A stretch of 64,000 nucleotides of DNA from Bacillota bacterium (GCA_023410575.1 JAEYPP010000015.1:62001-126000); one strand, 5' to 3'; positions 54,432-63,880 are shown, counted from the stretch's first letter. The notes: generated by a model not told the origin, from the letters alone. Program-made: numbers and translations.

Positions 54432-54511
54432 ATCAGTACCTCCTATATATTCAGCAAATTATTATTTTATATAATAAACTGTTTACCATTTATACTAATG
54501 ATACAAATCTA

Positions 54512-56107
54512 TCACGTTATTTTTAGTGCTAACATGGTAATGTCATCAAACTGAGGTGCCTCTTTTACAAAAGCTTCAATATCTTTATTGACTGCCTGAA
54601 GCAGTTCTTTTGGCATAACCTCTATATTCCTATTAAGTAAAGATTGAAGTCTTTCCTCACCATATAATTCATTAAAAGCATCTGTTGCTTCTGTTACTCC
54701 ATCCGTATAGAGGTAAAGTACATCTCCTGTTAATAATTCCATTTCAGATTGACGATACTTCATATCCTCCATTCCAGCTAATACAAAGCCTGGACGGGAT
54801 TTTAAATATTCATAACTTCCTTCAGCCTTTTTAACCAGCGGCGGATTATGTCCAGCATTAACAAAGGTGAATTTACCAGTTGATATCTCAAGTACTCCCA
54901 TCCATGCCGTTACAAACATCCCAGCTTCATTATTTTCACAAAGTTGCGTATTTACCAAAGTAAATACTTCCGCTGGATTGTGTCCAGCCTGTAATTGATT
55001 TTTGATTAATGTTTTCGCAATTACCATAAAAAGAGCTGCCGGAACCCCTTTACCTGAAACATCTGCTATGACGACTGCTAGATGATCCTGATCAACAAGG
55101 AAGAAATCATAGAAATCTCCACCAACTTCTTTAGCCGGCTGCATGGAGGCAAATATATCAAACTCTTCTCTTTCAGGAAATGCTGGAAATATACAAGGAA
55201 GCATGGATGCCTGAATCTGTGTTGCAACATTTAATTCTGCACTGATCCTTTCCTTTTCTGAAGTAATTTTTGTTAGATTATCTATATAATCATTGATATC
55301 TATTTCCATCTTTTTAATTGAAATAGCCAGAAGTTCAATTTCATCATTTGTCTTAACTTTATCAAGGCTTTTTGAAACAATCGTTTCCTTTTTAATAAAA
55401 TTGTCTGCCTCCTCTGTAATCAGCCTAATAGGCGATACCACCTGACGACGAAGATACATTAAATAACAGGCAATAAAAATGGCGGTTAGTACTGTTGAGA
55501 TAATAACAGCATATAAAATATATTGAAATAGGGTGTTCTGAAGTGTCTCCATGGATATCTCAACTCCTAAAATTGCAACCACATTATGATTTGAATCATA
55601 AACCGGAACAATTGCAGAGGTGTTATAGCCAAATTCGCTATGTGAGTAAAAGTAATTATCTACCCTTTTACCTGTAGTTAATATTATTTTAGCATCTTCT
55701 TCAAAATCTGGATTGATTTTACCAGTATCACCAAGAGCAAATGAAGGATATTTATCATCCAGGTTATCGGCATCGTATACATAAGTTAAATCAATGCCCT
55801 CAAGCTTTGCAAGATAAACGTAATTAGCACTCATAGCGGTTCTAAGATCAGAAAGCTGTTTTCCCATTTTCTCATATTTTTCATCCGTGATACCTGTTTC
55901 TAAATATCTTTCCACATCATCACCATTGATATAGGTAAGTGCCACATCTGCTATTTTATAAGCGGTATCATTATAAAGTTTTTCTATTACTGTTTTGTAT
56001 TTAATATAACCGATTGTACAACTTGTGGAACAAATTATAGTACCAAGAATAATAAATCCAACTGTAAGCTTATGAGATAATTTATGAAGATAGGGCTTTT
56101 TTTTCAT
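54512..56107 (-). CDS. Membrane SpoIIE-type PP2C phosphatase with extracellular sensor domain
   Basis: This 531-residue protein has a membrane helix near the N-terminus (LTVGFIILGTIICSTSCTIG) and an external region of about 150 residues resembling a dCache-type sensor. A second helix (about 188-212) and a HAMP segment follow, then a SpoIIE phosphatase domain: EVGGDFYDFFLVDQDHLAVV, VIADVSGKGVPAALFM, NAGHNPPLV, YTDGVTEATDAFNELYGEER and FDDITMLAL. It would dephosphorylate the STAS protein on an external cue. It overlaps the GNAT gene by 26 bp. Confidence 0.92.
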   Translation of the reverse strand: MKKKPYLHKLSHKLTVGFIILGTIICSTSCTIGYIKYKTVIEKLYNDTAYKIADVALTYINGDDVERYLETGITDEKYEKMGKQLSDLRTAMSANYVYLAKLEGIDLTYVYDADNLDDKYPSFALGDTGKINPDFEEDAKIILTTGKRVDNYFYSHSEFGYNTSAIVPVYDSNHNVVAILGVEISMETLQNTLFQYILYAVIISTVLTAIFIACYLMYLRRQVVSPIRLITEEADNFIKKETIVSKSLDKVKTNDEIELLAISIKKMEIDINDYIDNLTKITSEKERISAELNVATQIQASMLPCIFPAFPEREEFDIFASMQPAKEVGGDFYDFFLVDQDHLAVVIADVSGKGVPAALFMVIAKTLIKNQLQAGHNPAEVFTLVNTQLCENNEAGMFVTAWMGVLEISTGKFTFVNAGHNPPLVKKAEGSYEYLKSRPGFVLAGMEDMKYRQSEMELLTGDVLYLYTDGVTEATDAFNELYGEERLQSLLNRNIEVMPKELLQAVNKDIEAFVKEAPQFDDITMLALKIT

Positions 56108-56696
56108 AGTAGGTACTCTCCTTCATATGATAGATAACAGCATCACAGATGCACCTCTTCTTCTTGCAGTAGGGACATTGAAGCTGGGTGTTGTTAATCC
56201 AGGGTTTATATAAATTACACAAAAAACTGTAATTATTATCTTCCAACAATCTTCTTGCCGGTATATAGCTTCCTTTTACCCATGCGGGGATAAAAATCAC
56301 CTGAACATGATAGCTTTCAAATAAGACACTTGTAAAATATTGCAACAATACATCTGAGAGCTTATTCCCTCTATAAGATTCCTCAATTCCAATGGAACGG
56401 CAGATACCCAACACTCCATTTTTATCAGGTACTTCCCTAAAAGCCAAAATATCCAATCCCGGAATGTCTATGGGATTACCTGGAGTAATGACTAAATAGT
56501 AGAAAAATCCAATTACTTTATCTTTATCATAAACTATATAAAAAAAATGGTTTTCCAATAAGAGAATGTCATGAAAGAACTCTTCTGAATACAAACCCTT
56601 ACCGACATGTCTGTCACAAAGTAATTTTGCTGTAAGTATATCCTTTGTTTCCATTTTCTTTATATATATATTATTAAAAATATGTATACGAGTCAT
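56082..56696 (-). CDS. GNAT-like acetyltransferase with Cys-rich C-terminus
   Basis: This 204-residue protein has the GNAT shape: an N-terminal strand-helix, FYIVYDKDKVIGFFYYLVI, LGICRSIGIEESYRGNKLSD with the acetyl-CoA loop (RGNKL), and VLLQYFTSVLF. The C-terminus has CPYCKKKRCICD, a four-Cys pattern that could bind zinc. It may modify the peptide or a cluster protein; the acceptor is unknown. It overlaps the phosphatase gene, so the two are co-translated. Start 56696 has GGGAG upstream. Confidence 0.8.
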   Translation of the reverse strand: MTRIHIFNNIYIKKMETKDILTAKLLCDRHVGKGLYSEEFFHDILLLENHFFYIVYDKDKVIGFFYYLVITPGNPIDIPGLDILAFREVPDKNGVLGICRSIGIEESYRGNKLSDVLLQYFTSVLFESYHVQVIFIPAWVKGSYIPARRLLEDNNYSFLCNLYKPWINNTQLQCPYCKKKRCICDAVIYHMKESTYYEKKALSS

Positions 56697-56757
56697 GTTT
56701 GGCTCCCATCTAAGTTCTTCCGGTGTAAAAATTGTACTTCATATTCACACTAATTTT

Positions 56758-56784
56758 GAAGAATAGCCGCCTTAACTATTCTTC
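56758..56784. repeat. 9-bp hairpin between STAS and GNAT genes
   Basis: GAAGAATAG (56758-56766) pairs with 56776-56784. It lies in the 150-bp gap before the GNAT gene. It may reduce read-through from the STAS gene. Confidence 0.5.
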
Positions 56785-56846
56785 CAACTTACTGACGCAA
56801 TCAGAGAGCCAAAAGTGCACAAAATGCAACTTTTATCTCTACTTTT

Positions 56847-57143
56847 CTATTCAATAGTTAGTATATCTACAAAGCCAGTTACCTCAAAAACTTCCATAAT
56901 TGTATCATTAACATTACGTACAATCATAGATCCCTGTTTGTTCATTACCTTCTGAGCAGCAAGAATCACTCGTAGTCCTGCTGAAGAAAGATATTCAAGG
57001 TTAGTAAAATCCAAATCTAACGCAATTATTCCATCTAAAGAAGTTTTAAGTTCAGATTCTAAATGGGGCGCAGTTGTAGTATCCAATCTGCCTTCAAGGT
57101 TAAGTGTAAGTTTTTCACCGTTTACTGTTTTATTGATATTCAT
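56847..57143 (-). CDS. STAS-domain anti-sigma factor antagonist
   Basis: This 98-residue STAS protein has INKTVNGEKLTLNLEGRLDT, a strand DLDFTNLEYLSSAGLRVI with the phosphorylatable Ser region (SSAGLR), and KQGSMIVRNVNDTIMEVFEV. It would be phosphorylated by the RsbW-like kinase and dephosphorylated by the SpoIIE-type phosphatase of the same cluster, making a complete partner-switch module. GGAGGAAG lies before the start. The promoter region upstream carries a palindrome similar to that of the precursor gene. Confidence 0.93.
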   Translation of the reverse strand: MNINKTVNGEKLTLNLEGRLDTTTAPHLESELKTSLDGIIALDLDFTNLEYLSSAGLRVILAAQKVMNKQGSMIVRNVNDTIMEVFEVTGFVDILTIE

Positions 57144-57216
57144 GATACTTCCTCCAAATATTTAATATAGTTCATTATTATGTAGATATTTGTAAAATTT
57201 ACTTTAATTCTACCAT

Positions 57217-57262
57217 ATTATACAATATTGTACAATATTTTAGAGTTAACCATAAATGGTAA
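57217..57262 (-). promoter_or_regulatory. STAS gene promoter with TTACC/GGTTAA palindrome
   Basis: On the minus strand TATAAT (57222-57217) is preceded by a near-perfect palindrome at 57246-57262 (TTACCATTTATGGTTAA). Its centre is about 44 bp from the predicted start. It resembles the palindrome upstream of the precursor gene, suggesting one shared regulator. Confidence 0.6.
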
Positions 57263-57292
57263 TTATTTAATACACTTTTACCAAGCTCCACT

Positions 57293-58195
57293 TTACTCCC
57301 CAATATTTCCCTCTACAAATTCCTCTCCTCGCTCAACCAATTTGCATAAAATATCATAATAAGTTAAATGATCTTCCTGATACTGCAATACCAATTCCGC
57401 TATACGATTAATTAGTATATCCGCGCGCATTGCTTCCTCATCCAAAGAAGCAGATTCGGCAAAATAATTCTTAATACGTCTACCCTCCAGATATCCGTCT
57501 TCTGATACTCCAAGAAATTGTTTTGCTAAGGACGCATCATAACGATGAAAGGCAAACAACAAGCCAATGCAATCTGCTAGTAATTCATCCCACAAGGCAT
57601 TTACTTTTTTAGGATATAACTTTCTAGAAATAAAATGAGCACATTCATGATAGACTCTGATTGTTAAAGATTTATCATTCCACTCTGACTCACTTAAGTT
57701 TACTTCTAAAGCATTAATTCCACTATATCCTCCATGACTAACGACGATTATATTATCCTTATAGTTATTTTTATCGGAGGTAAATCGTTTAAATTCCTCC
57801 TTCCATCCCCACAATAGACCACCCTGATGGAAATACTCCTCCTTGTGCAAATCTATCTTTCTCCAATTAATAATTCCACTTAGGAAAACAGCTCCCATGG
57901 ATTTTGGTACCGGCACCAGTTCACCACGGTACATCATTATTTGCACAAATCGCTCAAAATCAGCTCGTTCATATATATAAACAATCTCGACGACTCCTGC
58001 AGGTGTATCTTCCATAAAGAATTTGTCATGATTCGACCCAAGAAAACCTCTTAACCCATAATCCATTAACTGTAACAAGGCTTCCGGCTTTTTACCTTGA
58101 TTCACGATCTCCGTATATAATTGTGAAACAGATACACCTTCTGCCGGTGTAAGATAAAGCTGATGATATCGTTCAGCCAATTCCTCCATTATCAT
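57293..58195 (-). CDS. HExxH metalloprotease-like protein in RiPP cluster
   Basis: I do not recognise the family of this 300-residue protein, but it has RVYHECAHFISRKLYPKKV, an HExxH zinc motif, then DELLADCIGLLFAFH about 20 residues later, giving the third ligand Glu or Asp. That pattern is typical of gluzincin-like metalloproteases. No signal peptide or membrane segment is seen, so it is cytoplasmic. AAAGGAG precedes the start. It follows the second ABC transporter gene by 12 bp. It may trim the exported peptide or the leader remnant after C39 cleavage; this is inference. Confidence 0.7.
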   Translation of the reverse strand: MIMEELAERYHQLYLTPAEGVSVSQLYTEIVNQGKKPEALLQLMDYGLRGFLGSNHDKFFMEDTPAGVVEIVYIYERADFERFVQIMMYRGELVPVPKSMGAVFLSGIINWRKIDLHKEEYFHQGGLLWGWKEEFKRFTSDKNNYKDNIIVVSHGGYSGINALEVNLSESEWNDKSLTIRVYHECAHFISRKLYPKKVNALWDELLADCIGLLFAFHRYDASLAKQFLGVSEDGYLEGRRIKNYFAESASLDEEAMRADILINRIAELVLQYQEDHLTYYDILCKLVERGEEFVEGNIGE

Positions 58196-58207
58196 ATAAG
58201 GCTCCTT

Positions 58208-60415
58208 TTAAGCAATATTATCCTCTTCATTTGGTGTATCTATCTGCTGACGACGTACCAGCTCTGCAAAGTACCCATTTTGTTGAATCAGGTCTTCATA
58301 CTTTCCGTCTTCTATAATCTTTCCCTTATCAAGTACGATAATACGATCACATTCTCTTATGGTTGAAAGTCTATGGGCTATAACAATTCTAGTACTTTTT
58401 AGTTTTGATAAAGACTCCGATACCTGCTTCTGAGTAATATTATCCAAAGCTGAAGTAGCCTCATCAAACATCAGTACTTTAGGCTGAGGGGCTATGGCTC
58501 TGGCTATCATTAACCGCTGTCTTTGACCACCGGATATACCTCCTGACCCTTCACTGATTAAAGTATGCATTTCCATTGGCATGTTTCTGATATCCTCTGC
58601 AACTCCAGCCATTTCCGCTGCTTTCCAGGCTTCTTCAAGATTTAGCCAGGGTGCCGAAATTGTTATATTAGAATAAATGTCTCCGGCGAAAAGTTTTCCG
58701 TTCTGCATTACTACTCCAATATTACGCCTTAACGATTTAAGATCCACTTTCTCTACGTCCACTCCATCGTAATAGATGGCACCTGTTTTTGGCCTTTCAA
58801 ATCCTAAAAGCATACGTAGAAGTGTTGATTTGCCACATCCGGTCTTTCCAACAATTGCGACATACTGACCTCTACGAATCTTTAAACTCAGATCATTTAT
58901 AATCAGTGGTCCATCTTCAGTATACTTAAAGGATACATTATTTAATTCTATCTGCCCAGACAGACTATTAACTACTTTTTTATTCATACTTACTTCTGGC
59001 TGTGCTTTTAAAATAGGATCTATCATTTCAATAATAGGTTTTATGTAAGATATCGCAGTTGCTACAGAGGTTAAGGACAATATGGAACCACTTACCAATC
59101 CGAAAGCTACATTAAATGCAACATACTGTGATACTTCTACCACGGAAGAAGCAGCTATTAAATAAATTAATCCGGTACCCAATAACACTATAGTAGTGGA
59201 AAATACAGATTGAAGTTTTAGAAATAAGGGAGGATTAAACTTGGTAGCAGCTTCTGCGCTATAAAGTTTGGCCCATTTAGAAAAAGCCCTCTTTTCACAT
59301 CCACTCAGACGAATTTTCTGTATACCAGAAAATAAAGCAAAAACAATACCCTGTACTTTTGTATTCGCTTCCATCTGCTTTCTTATTAACTTCATTCTAA
59401 CTTGAATACCCAGTACAGCAACACCCAGCTGAATTATAAGAATCCCGATAGCAGGACCCACTAAAGAAGGAGCAAAGGACAACATCTGTGTAAGATATAC
59501 TAGTGAGAAAAAAGCAGTAAGACCTACTCCAAATACGATATTACATAAGATTTCTGACAGGGAATTTACGACACTAACTCGTCCTGCCAAACTTCCTGCA
59601 CTATAATCCTTAAAAAACTGTGTTGGCAGATTAACGATACGTGCCATCACTGCGCTCTGTAATGCGATATCCATCTTTGACTTTATTTTTGCCTGAAGTA
59701 AAGACTTTGTAACATTTATCAAAAACGTAGATAAAGAAGCGCCAATCATTAAAAATGAAACGGATAAAACAAGACTTTTCTTCCCAGCAGGTATGATATC
59801 TGAAAATATCATACTATTTACAGAGGGCAGAATCATTCCAAGTAGAGATACTGCAAGTCCTGCTGCTATTATCATAATACAATCTGCCCGGGATATTGTG
59901 GATATGATAAATGAAAATAAATCTTTTACAGAAAGAGGTCTCTGGGGCAGGGGTTTATAAAAGCAAATTGCCTCCGGCTGTAGTTTTTTTGCTGTTTTTG
60001 AATTAACTGAAACAGACATTCCCGTTTCATAATCAAAGAATTTATATCCCCTATTTCCACTTGGTATCAGCGCAGCAACATTACCGGAAAGAGTCTCACA
60101 AAGCATTGGCCCATTACAATCCTTCCACCAATCACCTTCTAGAGCTACCCTCCGTTTCATGATTCCTGATGGTCTAAGCATATACTCCAGTTGTTCATTA
60201 ATGTCCGTTATATTATCTGGTATATCACTAATTACAACATGATAGAATTTACAAATTTCTTCTACAGCACTATGGGTAATAATCCTTTTATTGTTAATAA
60301 CAAAGGCTTTTTTTGATTTTCCCATAAGTACAGAAGTCATGTCAAAAAAAGAATTTTCTACACTGTCATTGTCGTTATTTATTCTATCTTTTATTTGTTT
60401 GTCAAACCAACCCAA
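58208..60415 (-). CDS. NHLM-type ABC transporter, permease/ATP-binding protein
   Basis: This 735-residue half-transporter has an N-terminal region of about 150 residues unlike C39 peptidase (no Cys-His pair) and a six-helix membrane domain at about 165-470. The ATPase has GKTGCGKSTLLRMLLGFERP, GISGGQRQRLMIARAIAP, VLMFDEATSALD and STRIVIAHRLSTI. This is the partner ABC protein of NHLM/Nif11 peptide export systems, acting with the C39-bearing ABC protein encoded 13 bp upstream. No frame damage is seen. Confidence 0.92.
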   Translation of the reverse strand: MGWFDKQIKDRINNDNDSVENSFFDMTSVLMGKSKKAFVINNKRIITHSAVEEICKFYHVVISDIPDNITDINEQLEYMLRPSGIMKRRVALEGDWWKDCNGPMLCETLSGNVAALIPSGNRGYKFFDYETGMSVSVNSKTAKKLQPEAICFYKPLPQRPLSVKDLFSFIISTISRADCIMIIAAGLAVSLLGMILPSVNSMIFSDIIPAGKKSLVLSVSFLMIGASLSTFLINVTKSLLQAKIKSKMDIALQSAVMARIVNLPTQFFKDYSAGSLAGRVSVVNSLSEILCNIVFGVGLTAFFSLVYLTQMLSFAPSLVGPAIGILIIQLGVAVLGIQVRMKLIRKQMEANTKVQGIVFALFSGIQKIRLSGCEKRAFSKWAKLYSAEAATKFNPPLFLKLQSVFSTTIVLLGTGLIYLIAASSVVEVSQYVAFNVAFGLVSGSILSLTSVATAISYIKPIIEMIDPILKAQPEVSMNKKVVNSLSGQIELNNVSFKYTEDGPLIINDLSLKIRRGQYVAIVGKTGCGKSTLLRMLLGFERPKTGAIYYDGVDVEKVDLKSLRRNIGVVMQNGKLFAGDIYSNITISAPWLNLEEAWKAAEMAGVAEDIRNMPMEMHTLISEGSGGISGGQRQRLMIARAIAPQPKVLMFDEATSALDNITQKQVSESLSKLKSTRIVIAHRLSTIRECDRIIVLDKGKIIEDGKYEDLIQQNGYFAELVRRQQIDTPNEEDNIA

Positions 60416-60428
60416 AATCTCATCTCCT

Positions 60429-62606
60429 CTATTCTACTGCAATCAGTTTCGCATACATTCCACCGTTGCTATATAGTTCGTCGTGGGTACCTCTTTCAAC
60501 AACCTTACCTCTATCCATAACTATAATTTCGTCACAATCACGTATTGTGGAAAGACGATGTGCTATAATGATACAGGTAACACCTCTGTCTTTGATCGCT
60601 TTGGTAACTTCATATTCCGTTTTTGCATCAAGAGCTGAGGTTGCTTCATCCAGTATTACAATAGTCGGATCCTGAGCCAGTACACGGGCAATTTCAAATC
60701 TCTGGCGCTGACCGCCGCTGAAATTCTTACCACCTTCTGCTACTTTATAATTGTATCCTCCATCACGCAACATAATGTCCTCATGTATCTGGGCATCTCT
60801 TGCCGCCATTATCATCTCAAAATCTTCGATGGTGTTATCCCACATTTTAATGTTATCTAAAATACTATCTTCGAACATAGTAATATCCTGATCTACCACT
60901 GCCAGTGATCCGGTGAATACTTCTCTTGGTATCTCCTCTCTAAGTTTACCATCAAAGAGAATATCTCCTTCCCAAGGCTTGTATAAGCCAGATATCAATT
61001 TTGCCAGTGTCGATTTTCCACAACCGGAGGTTCCTACAAAGGCTACCTTTGAACCTGGTTTTAGTGTCATACTAAAATCAGAAATTAAGGGGGGGGCTAG
61101 TTTGGAATAGCCAAACGTTATATTTTTGAGTTCCACATTACCCTGTAATTTTTCAAAATCAGTTTTTTCAATAATTTGGGCCTCCGTATCCTCTATATCT
61201 GACTTATATTTCATTACATCCTCAATTCGTTCCATGGAGGTTCTCATTTCCTGAACTTTCTGTCCTACATCAATGAGCCCATTTACTGGTTGTAAAAAGG
61301 AGGTTAAAAAGGATTGAAAAGCCAACAGCATACCCACCGTAAAGTTGCCTGTCATAATCAGGTATACTCCCATAGCGAGAATAACGATTCCAGAAAGCTG
61401 TTGAAGTAAGGAAGGAATTGCACCTAAAAGTTCATTCACAAATACAAAATTTACAGTAGATTTGTTTACTGCTGCATGAATACCAGACCATCTTTCATAA
61501 TATCCGTTCTCGGCACCAGCAGCCTTAATTGTTTCTATCATTTCGATACCGGAAACTGATAAGGACTGTAATTTACCCTGATCTCTCATTTGTGTCCTGG
61601 TAAGATTAATCCTTTTAGCGGATAAATATTTAGCAACGAATAAATTTAATGCGATAGTTCCAATACCAATAACCGTTAAGATTATACTATATCGAAGCAT
61701 AACAATAAAATAGAACACCAGCAGTACCAGATTAAGTAATATGGGTGATAGCTTCGAAACTAAAGTTTCTGCCACTTCATCATTGGAATTCTGGCGCCCT
61801 GCTATATCGCCTGCCATTCGCTGAGAAAAGAATTCCATGGAGAGGCGCAGGGTATGCCACATAAACTGTGCATTCGAAACCATGGATAATTTACCTTTTA
61901 TCTTTAATAAATAAATTTCATTTATAGCGCCTGTAATGAGCTGGAAGATTACAATCCCCGTAAATGCAGCAAGAAAAGGATATAACCAGTTTCGATTCTC
62001 ACCGGTAAGTATATTATCCGTAAATATTCGTGAAAATGCAGGAGTTAATATCCCGGAAAATGCTGTTAAAAGACCGGCAAACATAACAAATAGAATAGGC
62101 ATTAAGGTACCTTTTAACCTGGAACCAGTAAATTCTATTATACTTTTTGGCTTACCTCCTTTTACAAAATCACTACTGGGAAAAAACTGCATACATATCC
62201 CAGTAAAAGAATGGTCAAATTCCTCCGCTGATATAATAACAGTACCCTTTGCCGGATCATTTATTACAGCCTTATCACCTTTAAACCCGTTTAAAACAAC
62301 AAAGTGATTAAAATTCCAGTGTATAATAGCAGGATATGTAACCTTTGTCTTAACAAAATCAATACCACATCGATTCGCTTTCGTCTGAAAACCATAAGCT
62401 TTAGCAGCCTTTACTATATTTGATGCATTGCTTCCATCCCTGGAAACACCGCAATCACTTCTTACCTGTTCCAGAGGTACCCATTTACCATGGTAAGCCA
62501 AAATCATATCCAAACTGGCTGCGCCACATTCCAGTGCTTCCATCTGCATGATAACTGGTACCTTTACCAGTTTTTTGGGTTTTGGCACCTTTAATTCATT
62601 CTGCAT
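60429..62606 (-). CDS. NHLM-type C39 peptidase-containing ABC transporter
   Basis: This 725-residue bifunctional exporter cuts the leader after Gly-Gly and exports the core. The N-terminal C39 peptidase has Cys27 in MEALECGAASLDMILAY, His101 in NFNHFVVLNGF and Asp117 in VINDPAKG. A six-helix membrane domain (about 160-440) and the ATPase domain follow: GTSGCGKSTLAKLISGLYKP, FSGGQRQRFEIARVLAQ, IVILDEATSALD. The leader GG site of the Nif11 precursor fits this peptidase. The gene lies between the HlyD-like and second ABC genes, the usual NHLM order. Confidence 0.95.
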   Translation of the reverse strand: MQNELKVPKPKKLVKVPVIMQMEALECGAASLDMILAYHGKWVPLEQVRSDCGVSRDGSNASNIVKAAKAYGFQTKANRCGIDFVKTKVTYPAIIHWNFNHFVVLNGFKGDKAVINDPAKGTVIISAEEFDHSFTGICMQFFPSSDFVKGGKPKSIIEFTGSRLKGTLMPILFVMFAGLLTAFSGILTPAFSRIFTDNILTGENRNWLYPFLAAFTGIVIFQLITGAINEIYLLKIKGKLSMVSNAQFMWHTLRLSMEFFSQRMAGDIAGRQNSNDEVAETLVSKLSPILLNLVLLVFYFIVMLRYSIILTVIGIGTIALNLFVAKYLSAKRINLTRTQMRDQGKLQSLSVSGIEMIETIKAAGAENGYYERWSGIHAAVNKSTVNFVFVNELLGAIPSLLQQLSGIVILAMGVYLIMTGNFTVGMLLAFQSFLTSFLQPVNGLIDVGQKVQEMRTSMERIEDVMKYKSDIEDTEAQIIEKTDFEKLQGNVELKNITFGYSKLAPPLISDFSMTLKPGSKVAFVGTSGCGKSTLAKLISGLYKPWEGDILFDGKLREEIPREVFTGSLAVVDQDITMFEDSILDNIKMWDNTIEDFEMIMAARDAQIHEDIMLRDGGYNYKVAEGGKNFSGGQRQRFEIARVLAQDPTIVILDEATSALDAKTEYEVTKAIKDRGVTCIIIAHRLSTIRDCDEIIVMDRGKVVERGTHDELYSNGGMYAKLIAVE

Positions 62607-62640
62607 TTTAATTTGCCTCCAAAATTAGATTGCTATGTCA

Positions 62641-63162
62641 CTAATTTAATATAAAATCAATTGGTTTCACTTCTGAAGTAATCAATGTAACATCTGCTAA
62701 GGTATTATCTGGTATAGAAGAATCTTCATCCAGTTTTATGGTTACAATATATACATAATTGTCCTGCACTAAATTGTTAATCATCCAATCACTTCCTAGT
62801 AAACTAGCAATCTCCTCTGCCGAATATGGATTCTGACTAATCTCAGTAACCGTCCCACTAATATCAGTTTGTATCTCCTGAGGGGGAACAATTTTGGATT
62901 TACATCCTATTATATCCGAGCTTATATTGCTTGTACCAATATAACAAGTCACCGTTCTCTCATCAGTAATAACACCCTTCACCGTCATAGTCTTTGGAAG
63001 GGTTCCAGTAGCTCCCCATACGCATACACCTACAACTAGGGCAAATAATGCCAGCATAACAAGCCATATACTAGGGTTAGAAACCTTAATATAATCATTT
63101 AGTTTTTCCGGGGATGCAACTCTGTCCAGACTTTCTTGTCTAAATATACTTTTCTTGTCCAT
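62641..63162 (-). CDS. Short HlyD/NHLM-type secretion protein
   Basis: The 173-residue protein has a cytoplasmic N-terminus (SIFRQESLDRVASPEKLNDY), one membrane helix (SIWLVMLALFALVVGVCVW) and a beta-rich outside part (ISGTVTEISQNPYSAEEIAS). NHLM HlyD-type adaptors usually have about 400 residues with a coiled coil; here only the barrel-like domains remain, and the gene is intact at both ends. In a Gram-positive cell no periplasm must be bridged, so a short form may suffice. It is encoded 34 bp before the C39 ABC gene. Confidence 0.8.
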   Translation of the reverse strand: MDKKSIFRQESLDRVASPEKLNDYIKVSNPSIWLVMLALFALVVGVCVWGATGTLPKTMTVKGVITDERTVTCYIGTSNISSDIIGCKSKIVPPQEIQTDISGTVTEISQNPYSAEEIASLLGSDWMINNLVQDNYVYIVTIKLDEDSSIPDNTLADVTLITSEVKPIDFILN

Positions 63163-63184
63163 TCTTTCTTCTCCTTACCGTCAT

Positions 63185-63880
63185 TTATTTCTTATTAATT
63201 TCAGAAATAGCAAGTGGATTTTCTTCCTGGTCTTTTAATATACCACCAGCAGCTAAAAAGAGATCTTTATCATCTAAACACTCAGAATCCTCCATTGCTT
63301 GTAAAAAGGATTGCTTAAATACAAGGTCTGATCTTTCATAACGGTTATGTCCTGGTAATTGTTTCTTATATTTCCAACACTTAATTGCTTCATCTAATGA
63401 TTTCCCGCTATTATCGGCAAAAAAATCTCTAATATATGTATTATATTCAAATTGCTTCTCTATGGAGGTCTTATTATTCTTCTTATGTTCTATTATTTTA
63501 TCATAGGCTTCGATTGCTTCTCTATAAGTTTTACCAGCATTACTTTTTAACCATTTCTGAAAAGTAACATTAAACGAAAAACTCTTTCCAATATGCTCCT
63601 TAAAAAATACTCTATGCTTTTCGGAACAGATAAAGTTTGTTTCAATCTCTGTATCTTCATTAATATTGTCGATCGACACTTTTTGTTTCTTAGTAGCTGA
63701 AGCAATAAGCGTTTCTCCAGTATCTAAAAAATAAGCGATTCTCTCTGTTAGTTCTAATTTCCCACCAGACATTGGCAATCTATTTTCTCTACAAAACTCC
63801 ACTAATTCCTCTTTTAAATAATAGAAGTTACGAAATATCTCACTATCTAAATGTTTATCTAAATTGGGACGTTGTTGCAT
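63185..63880 (-). CDS. SAP-domain / DUF6434-like protein
   Basis: This protein of about 230 residues starts at 63880 with GAGGAGGT upstream. A SAP-like helix-loop-helix lies near the N-terminus (FYYLKEELVEFCRENRLPMS, GGKLELTERIAYFLDTGE), a motif best known for DNA binding. Two similar blocks follow, FKEHIGKSFSFNVTFQKWLK with NAGKTYREAIEAYDK, and YIRDFFADNSGKSLDEAIK with CWKYKK. These repeats fit DUF6434-type proteins. Its role in the cluster is unclear; it may simply lie next to it. It overlaps the upstream partial gene by 26 bp. Confidence 0.75.
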   Translation of the reverse strand: MQQRPNLDKHLDSEIFRNFYYLKEELVEFCRENRLPMSGGKLELTERIAYFLDTGETLIASATKKQKVSIDNINEDTEIETNFICSEKHRVFFKEHIGKSFSFNVTFQKWLKSNAGKTYREAIEAYDKIIEHKKNNKTSIEKQFEYNTYIRDFFADNSGKSLDEAIKCWKYKKQLPGHNRYERSDLVFKQSFLQAMEDSECLDDKDLFLAAGGILKDQEENPLAISEINKK

